Origin: Deltaproteobacteria bacterium
GTDB lineage: Bacteria; Myxococcota_A; UBA796; UBA2385
DNA: 9,455 bases
Assembly: GCA_947462115.1 (NCBI GenBank)
Contig: CANHON010000166.1
Span: 1 to 9,455 of the forward strand
Direction: 5' to 3'
Part shown: positions 4,958 through 9,455 of the stretch, one piece after another
Numbering within the stretch: position 1 is the stretch's first letter
Layout of the letters: every line of letters begins with the position of its first letter
The notes under the pieces: generated by a model
The model's input: only the letters and a program-made list of their open reading frames with translations
Database searches by the model: none
What the model was told of the DNA's origin: nothing
Translations under genes and position numbers: made by a program

Positions 4958-7711
4958 ATGCCCGATTCAGGTTCTTTGTTTGATCGGCCGGCGGACCCGA
5001 GCGGCGCCCCCCACGCGCCCGCTGCCCCCAAGCCGCAGCGGCGAATGGTGTTGGTGGATGGGAGCAATCAAGCGTTCCGGTCCTACTTTGCCATCCAACA
5101 AGACATGCGGGCGCCGGACGGCGCGCCGGTTCGGGCCCTGTTCGGCTTCGCCAACATGTTGATCCGGCTCCTCAAAGAGGACAAGCCCGACTACCTGCTC
5201 GTGGCCTTCGATCGGGGCTTGTCCTTCCGCAACGAGCTCTACCCCGACTACAAGGGCCAGCGCCCCGATATGCCGGAAGATCTGCGGGCCCAATGGGACG
5301 AGTTCATCCCGCTCTGCACCGAGTGGGGCGTGAAGGCCGTCGCCATCCCTGGCATGGAGGCCGACGACGTCATCGGGACCCTCGCGGCGCGCTACGGCGG
5401 CCCCGAGCTGCGCGTGCACATCCTCAGCTCGGACAAGGACTTCTGCCAGCTCGTCAACGATCACGTGTTCCTGCACGATCTCGGCAAGGACGAGCTGCTC
5501 GGTCGCGCCGAGGTCGAGGAGCGCTGGGGGGTTCGACCCGATCAGATCATCGACCTGCTGTCCTTGATGGGCGACACCTCCGACAACGTGCCGGGCATCG
5601 CCGGCGTCGGCCCCAAAAAAGCCGCCAAGTTCATCCAAACCTACGGCGACGCGGCCGGGGTGCTGGCCAACGCGCAGAAGATCGGCGGGAAGACCGGGGA
5701 GGCGGTGGCCGCCGCGGCGGAGATCGTGGCCTTGGCCCGACAGCTCGTCACCATCCACACGGAGGTGGCGCTGGACTTCGATCTGGAGGGCCTCCGCCCG
5801 GTCGAGCCCCAGTGGGAGGCCCTAGCGGCGCGGGTGAAACAGTATGGTTTCAGACGGATCCTGAGCATCGTCGAGGAGGGGGCCGCGGCCGCGGGCGCCC
5901 GCCTCACGGAGGCCACGCCCCGGATTGACCGCAGCAAGTACCGCACGGTCCGCAGCCCCGAGGAGCTCAACGCCCTGGTGCAGGCGCTCTCGGCCGCCGG
6001 GCGCTTCGCCTTCGACACCGAGACCACCTCCCTGGACGCCGCGAGCGCCGCGCTGGTCGGCATGAGCTTCTGTTGGTCGGCGGACGACGCGGTCTATGTT
6101 CCCGTGGGTCATGAGGACCAAGACAACTGTGCGGGCGCCCTGGCCGCGCTGGGCCCGCTGCTCGTCGATCCCACCCTCAAAAAGACAGGTCAGAACCTCA
6201 AGTATGACCTTGCGGTCCTTCGGGCGAACGGCTGGGACCTCCGAGGGATCGACGGCGATACGATGCTGCTCGATTACCTCGTCGAAGTGGAGCAAAAACA
6301 CGGGCTCGACGACATTGCGCGCCGCTACCTCGACCACCGAAACATCGCCTACGACGAGGTGACCGCATCGACCGGCGGCTCATTTGCTGCGGTGCCGATC
6401 GACAAGGCCACCCAATACGCCGCTGAAGACGCGCACGTCGTTTGGCTGGTGGAGCAGCGCATCTTGGAGCTCGGCGCGGTCGATGAGCCCATGCGCAAGC
6501 TGTACGAGGACATCGAGCTGCCGCTGATCCCGGTGCTCGCGAGCATGGAGGCCCACGGCATCGGCGTGGACGCCGGGCAGCTCGCCGAGCTGTCCATCGA
6601 GCTCGGCCGCCGAATCGACGAGATGACCGGGGCCATCCACGCGGAGGCTGGCGAGAAGTTCAACCTGAACAGCCCCAAACAGCTCGCCACCATCCTGTTC
6701 GAGAAGCGCGGCCTGCCGGCGATCAAGAAGACCAAGACCGGGCCGTCGACCGCCGCGGACGTGCTGGAGGCCCTCGCCGAGGGCGGGGACGCCCTCTGCA
6801 CGTTGATCCTGCAGTATCGGGAGCTCGCCAAGCTCAAGAGCACCTACCTAGACGCGCTGCCGAGCCAGATCGCCGCAGACGGGCGCATTCACACCTCGTT
6901 CCATCAAGCCGTGGCGGCGACCGGGCGCCTCTCTTCCAACGATCCCAACCTCCAGAACATCCCGATCCGCACCGACGAGGGGCGGCGGATCCGGGCCGCC
7001 TTCGTCCCGGCGCCCGGCTTTGTCTTCGTGTCTGCGGACTACTCGCAGGTCGAGCTGCGGGTGCTGGCCCACTTCTGCGGCGAGGGCACCCTGGTGGACG
7101 CCTTCCGCTCCGGGGAGGACATCCACCGCCGCACCGCCGCGGAGATCTACGGCTGTGCGCCCGCGCTCATCAGCGGCGAGCAGCGCCGGGCCGCCAAGGC
7201 CATCAACTTTGGGCTCATCTACGGCATGAGCGCCTTCCGGCTCGCCCGGGAGCTCCGCATCCCGCGCGGTGTGGCCCAAGACATGATCGACCGCTACTTT
7301 GAGCGTTACCACCAAGTCAAGACCTTCATGGAGTCGGCCATCGCCGAGGCCAAGGCCAGCGGCTTCGCCCGCACGCTGTACGGCCGTCGTCGGGCGGTCG
7401 GCGGACTCGACGCCAAGAACGCCAATGATCGAGGGGCTGCAGAGCGCATCGCGATCAATACGCCGGTCCAGGGCACCGCCGCCGACCTCATCAAGATCGC
7501 GATGATCCGGGTGCACGCGGCGCTCGCCGAGCGGTTCCCCCGCGCCCGCCTGCTCCTCCAGGTGCACGATGAGCTCGTCGTCGAGGCCTTGGCGGAGGAG
7601 GCCGAGGCCGTCGGTGCCCTGCTCGCCGAGGAGATGGCCGCGGCGGCGGAGCTTCGCGTGCCCCTGGTGGTGGACTGGTCCATCGGCCACAACTGGTCGG
7701 CGGCGCACTGA
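4958..7711 (+). CDS. polA: DNA polymerase I
   Basis: Pol I fills gaps and removes RNA primers during lagging-strand synthesis and takes part in excision repair. The 917-residue product has all three domains. The 5' nuclease domain (about 28-310) starts at VLVDGSNQAF (31-40), with EADDVIG at 134-140, LSSDKDFCQLV at 156-166 and MGDTSDNVPGI at 204-214. The 3'-5' exonuclease (about 325-505) keeps the DEDDy set: Asp353 and Glu355 in FDTETTS, Asp417 in NLKYDL, Tyr487 and Asp491 in YAAEDAH, so proofreading should be active, unlike in Taq Pol I. The polymerase domain has motif A SADYSQVELR with Asp694, motif B RRAAKAINFGLIYG with Lys747, Phe751 and Tyr755, and motif C QVHDELV with Asp871 and Glu872. 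Phe751 is the position where phenylalanine, rather than tyrosine, is known to select against dideoxynucleotides. A Pro/Ala-rich leader of about 28 residues precedes the nuclease domain. Transcription is probably from the gap at 4844-4957. Confidence 0.98.
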   Translation: MPDSGSLFDRPADPSGAPHAPAAPKPQRRMVLVDGSNQAFRSYFAIQQDMRAPDGAPVRALFGFANMLIRLLKEDKPDYLLVAFDRGLSFRNELYPDYKGQRPDMPEDLRAQWDEFIPLCTEWGVKAVAIPGMEADDVIGTLAARYGGPELRVHILSSDKDFCQLVNDHVFLHDLGKDELLGRAEVEERWGVRPDQIIDLLSLMGDTSDNVPGIAGVGPKKAAKFIQTYGDAAGVLANAQKIGGKTGEAVAAAAEIVALARQLVTIHTEVALDFDLEGLRPVEPQWEALAARVKQYGFRRILSIVEEGAAAAGARLTEATPRIDRSKYRTVRSPEELNALVQALSAAGRFAFDTETTSLDAASAALVGMSFCWSADDAVYVPVGHEDQDNCAGALAALGPLLVDPTLKKTGQNLKYDLAVLRANGWDLRGIDGDTMLLDYLVEVEQKHGLDDIARRYLDHRNIAYDEVTASTGGSFAAVPIDKATQYAAEDAHVVWLVEQRILELGAVDEPMRKLYEDIELPLIPVLASMEAHGIGVDAGQLAELSIELGRRIDEMTGAIHAEAGEKFNLNSPKQLATILFEKRGLPAIKKTKTGPSTAADVLEALAEGGDALCTLILQYRELAKLKSTYLDALPSQIAADGRIHTSFHQAVAATGRLSSNDPNLQNIPIRTDEGRRIRAAFVPAPGFVFVSADYSQVELRVLAHFCGEGTLVDAFRSGEDIHRRTAAEIYGCAPALISGEQRRAAKAINFGLIYGMSAFRLARELRIPRGVAQDMIDRYFERYHQVKTFMESAIAEAKASGFARTLYGRRRAVGGLDAKNANDRGAAERIAINTPVQGTAADLIKIAMIRVHAALAERFPRARLLLQVHDELVVEALAEEAEAVGALLAEEMAAAAELRVPLVVDWSIGHNWSAAH

Positions 7712-7789
7712 GGGCTCCGGCTGGGGCGGGCCGTTTCGGCGGCCGCCTCCGGGGGCCGTCGGGTTAGCGGGAGCGGGTGGTCGGAGCCC
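7712..7789. repeat. Inverted repeat pair in the polA-sigma factor gap
   Basis: GGGCTCCG begins right after the polA stop (7712-7719) and its exact complement CGGAGCCC lies at 7782-7789, with 62 bases between. Smaller stems lie inside, such as GGCCG/CGGCC at 7729-7733 and 7740-7744. No T-run follows, so it is not a classical intrinsic terminator. It may be a folded transcript end or leader, or chance in GC-rich sequence. The rest of this 124-base gap holds no gene that I can support. Confidence 0.35.
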
Positions 7790-7835
7790 CGCGCACCTCC
7801 GGGAGGAGCGGCGGCCTTACGTCGAGGGAGAGACG

Positions 7836-8657
7836 ATGGGAATCACCTTGTGGACGGCGTTCAGCGATGGTTGGGTCGCGCTGCTCAGCGCGGCCGCGCC
7901 GCTGGTCCTCGGCACCCTCCGTGTCCTCGGCGATGGCGAGCCGGAGCCAACGCCGGGCGCCGCGCCCGAGCCGGACGCAGCGGACCTCCCCGAGGTTGGC
8001 CTCGACGACGGGCTGGGCCTGGAGGAGCCTGAAGCGGCCGAGTCGGAGCCCTTCGGCGCCAATTTCCCGTACCGCGGCCCTCAAAAGCCGGACCCAGACC
8101 ACGATCTCGTCGTCGCTGTCGCCCAGGGTGACGCGGCGGCCTACCGCGGCCTCGTCGAGCGATACCAGAGCCGGATCTACGGCGTGTGCTACGGCATGGT
8201 TCGGAACAGCGAAGACGCGCGCGACATGGCCCAAGAGGCCTTCGTCAAGGCCTTCCGCAACATCGACAAGTTCCGCTTCGGCAGCTCGTTCTACCACTGG
8301 CTGTGCCGCATCGCGGTCAACGTCTCCATCGACCTGCTCCGCCGGCAAAAGGTGCGCAGGGCCGAAGAGTTCGACGAGGGCCGCGGCGCCCGCGAGAGCG
8401 GGGGCGGCTTCCACTATGGCCACCACCGCGACGATCCGCGGCGGGAGCTGGAGCGCAAGGGCCTTCGGGCCCGGATCTCGGCGGCCCTCGACACGCTGCC
8501 GGCTGAGCAGCGGCAGGTGCTGGTGTTGCGGGAGATGGAGGGCCTGTCCTACAAGGAGATCGCCGACGTGATGGGCATCCCCGAAGGCACGGTGATGAGC
8601 CGCCTGTTCTACGCGCGCAAGAAGATGCAGGCCATGCTCAAGGACGAGGTTGATTGA
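7836..8657 (+). CDS. ECF-type sigma-70 family RNA polymerase sigma factor with long N-terminal extension
   Basis: The C-terminal two thirds form a standard two-domain ECF sigma factor. Region 2 spans about residues 89-172, with YGMVRNSEDARDMAQEAFVKAF at 119-140 (region 2.2) and FYHWLCRIAVNVSIDLLRRQK at 152-172 (regions 2.3-2.4). Region 4 spans 216-268, with LPAEQRQVLVLREMEGLSY and the helix-turn-helix IADVMGIPEGTVMSRL. A Gly/His-rich linker lies at about 188-198. At 273 residues it is longer than the usual 180-200 because of 88 extra N-terminal residues: a hydrophobic stretch (13-28) and an acidic Pro/Glu-rich linker (33-79: 14 Asp/Glu and no Lys/Arg). The ATG at 7836 has GGGAG at 7826-7830, and no ATG or GTG in frame lies between it and region 2. 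I see no GGAAC-type self-regulated promoter upstream. The following anti-sigma-like gene is its likely partner. Target genes are unknown. Confidence 0.9.
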   Translation: MGITLWTAFSDGWVALLSAAAPLVLGTLRVLGDGEPEPTPGAAPEPDAADLPEVGLDDGLGLEEPEAAESEPFGANFPYRGPQKPDPDHDLVVAVAQGDAAAYRGLVERYQSRIYGVCYGMVRNSEDARDMAQEAFVKAFRNIDKFRFGSSFYHWLCRIAVNVSIDLLRRQKVRRAEEFDEGRGARESGGGFHYGHHRDDPRRELERKGLRARISAALDTLPAEQRQVLVLREMEGLSYKEIADVMGIPEGTVMSRLFYARKKMQAMLKDEVD

Positions 8658-8679
8658 AAACGGGCTGATCGAAGTGAAT

Positions 8680-8695
8680 GACCGGGCCTCCGGTC
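8680..8695. repeat. Short GC hairpin between sigma factor and anti-sigma candidate
   Basis: GACCGG (8680-8685) and CCGGTC (8690-8695) form a perfect six-base stem with a GCCT loop, 22 bases after the sigma stop. There is no T-run. It may dampen read-through or translation of the next gene. If that gene starts at the alternative ATG at 8678, the stem lies directly at the start of translation. Confidence 0.4.
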
Positions 8696-8752
8696 CGTAG
8701 GCGGGTCAGGCAGCCGCTGCCCCTCGCGCCCACCCCTGTCCCTGCGTGCACC

Positions 8753-9455
8753 ATGTCAAAGCGAACGCACCGCTTGTCCCGCGCCGATTCGCTCTGGCTG
8801 CGCGCAGGGGACGGGCTCCTGGGGCCGGAGGAGGCCGCGGAGCTCGCGCAGCTCGGGGGGGACGCCGCCCGCGCCCGCCGCCGCGCGCTCCGCCTGCAGG
8901 CCTTGCTGGTGCCCCACGAGCAGCCAGAGCTGGCGGACGGTGTCTTGGCCGCGCTTGGCCTCTCGACGCGGCCGTTGGACCTGTCGGCCGATGCGACGCC
9001 GGAGCTCGCGGACAGCGTGTTGGCTTCGCTGGGCCTCTCGACGCGGCCGCTGGACCTGTCGGCCGATGCGACGCCGGAGCTGGCGGACAGCGTCTTGGCT
9101 TCGCTGGGCCTCTCGACGCGGCCGTTGGACTTGTCGGCCGATGCGACGCCCGATCTCGCCGACGGGGTGTTGGCGGCCATCGGCGCCACCGCTCCGGACC
9201 AAACGAACGTCGTTCCTTTGTTCCCCGTGGGGGCCGCCAAACCCGCGCCCCCCGCTCGCGCCCGGACCTGGCGCCGGATGGTGCCGGCCATCGCGATGGC
9301 CGCGGCGGCGCTGTTCACGCTGTTCGTTGACGGGCCGTGGGTGGAGGGGAGCAGCCCTGACTTCCTGTATGGCCTCAGCTCTGCAAACCGGGTGGAGATC
9401 CTGGAGATCACCACGCATGGCGACGCGGTCGTGAGCTTTATCCAAGCCGAAGAGG
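8753..9455 (+). CDS. Probable transmembrane anti-sigma factor with tandem 25-residue repeats (3' end outside window)
   Basis: The frame is open to the right edge, giving 234 residues. The first 57 residues (with GDGLLGPEEAAELAQL at 20-34, then an Arg/Ala-rich helix) resemble the N-terminal helices of anti-sigma domains, which often read DGELSPEE..., but the HxxxCxxC zinc motif is absent. Residues 58-145 are 3.5 tandem copies of a 25-residue module. A Pro/Ala-rich linker follows, then one membrane helix from about 176 to 194 (MVPAIAMAAAALFTLF), preceded by Arg residues, so the N-terminus should be cytoplasmic and the rest outside. The part after the helix begins a beta-like segment (NRVEILEITTHGDAVVSF). 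Position right behind the sigma gene supports the role, in which it would hold the sigma factor at the membrane. The ATG at 8753 lacks a clear ribosome site; an in-frame ATG at 8678, only 20 bases after the sigma stop, is an alternative and would add 25 Pro/Arg-rich residues. The family call is inference from layout and faint similarity. Confidence 0.65.
   Translation, partial: MSKRTHRLSRADSLWLRAGDGLLGPEEAAELAQLGGDAARARRRALRLQALLVPHEQPELADGVLAALGLSTRPLDLSADATPELADSVLASLGLSTRPLDLSADATPELADSVLASLGLSTRPLDLSADATPDLADGVLAAIGATAPDQTNVVPLFPVGAAKPAPPARARTWRRMVPAIAMAAAALFTLFVDGPWVEGSSPDFLYGLSSANRVEILEITTHGDAVVSFIQAEE
8924..9187 (+). repeat. Tandem 75-base coding repeat, 3.5 units
   Basis: Units lie at 8924-8998, 8999-9073, 9074-9148 and a partial one at 9149-9187. 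Each encodes a 25-residue module that starts with PELADxVLAxLGL, a predicted amphipathic helix, and continues with STRPLDLSADAT. Units 2 and 3 differ at four bases, all silent, and encode identical peptides. Unit 1 differs from unit 2 at nine bases with two amino acid changes (Gly to Ser, Ala to Ser). The partial fourth unit (PDLADGVLAAIG) is the most divergent and leads into the linker before the membrane helix. Copies abut without spacers and preserve the reading frame. Confidence 0.95.

Noticed and set aside
8924..9187. CRISPR-like array
   Set aside because: Units are contiguous, 75 bases long, in frame and without spacers, so this is a protein repeat.
8638..9414. Minus-strand open frame with Ser/Arg-rich repeats opposite the anti-sigma candidate
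   Set aside because: The repeats simply mirror the 75-base units of the plus-strand gene; the plus-strand reading has a membrane helix and sensible context.

Overview
This is a very GC-rich, densely coded bacterial window. It carries no rRNA, tRNA, insertion sequence, CRISPR array or phage gene that I can recognise. The set of genes points to a Gram-negative, deltaproteobacterium-like organism, most plausibly Myxococcota or a relative. The pointers are a C5-pathway haem cluster led by a HemX/CcsA-type membrane protein, a small cysteine-rich lipoprotein of the kind common in that group, an isovaleryl-CoA-dehydrogenase-type acyl-CoA dehydrogenase, and an ECF-type sigma factor followed by a membrane anti-sigma candidate. 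The assignment rests on gene content and composition only; I could not run a taxonomic search.

Left part (1-3693): tetrapyrrole synthesis. A truncated HemX/CcsA-like membrane protein (1-228) is followed by hemA (278-1540), then hemC (1537-2409) with a 4-base ATGA stop/start overlap, then hemD (2947-3693). HemA makes glutamate-1-semialdehyde from glutamyl-tRNA, HemC polymerises porphobilinogen to hydroxymethylbilane, and HemD closes this to uroporphyrinogen III. hemL and hemB are not in the window. Between hemC and hemD lies a lipoprotein gene on the opposite strand (2418-2786), so hemD probably needs its own promoter.

Middle (3665-7711): an acyl-CoA dehydrogenase on the minus strand (3665-4843) converges on hemD, and their 3' ends overlap by 29 bases. 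It is divergent from polA (4958-7711), a full-length DNA polymerase I with 5' nuclease, intact 3'-5' proofreading and polymerase domains. The 114-base gap between them holds a cluster of GC-rich palindromes.

Right part (7836-9455): an ECF-like sigma factor with an unusual 88-residue N-terminal extension (hydrophobic stretch plus acidic linker), followed by a gene that runs off the window. The latter looks like a transmembrane anti-sigma factor whose cytoplasmic part contains 3.5 tandem copies of a 25-residue module. This sigma/anti-sigma pair is the least ordinary part of the window. The rest is housekeeping and well explained by known families.
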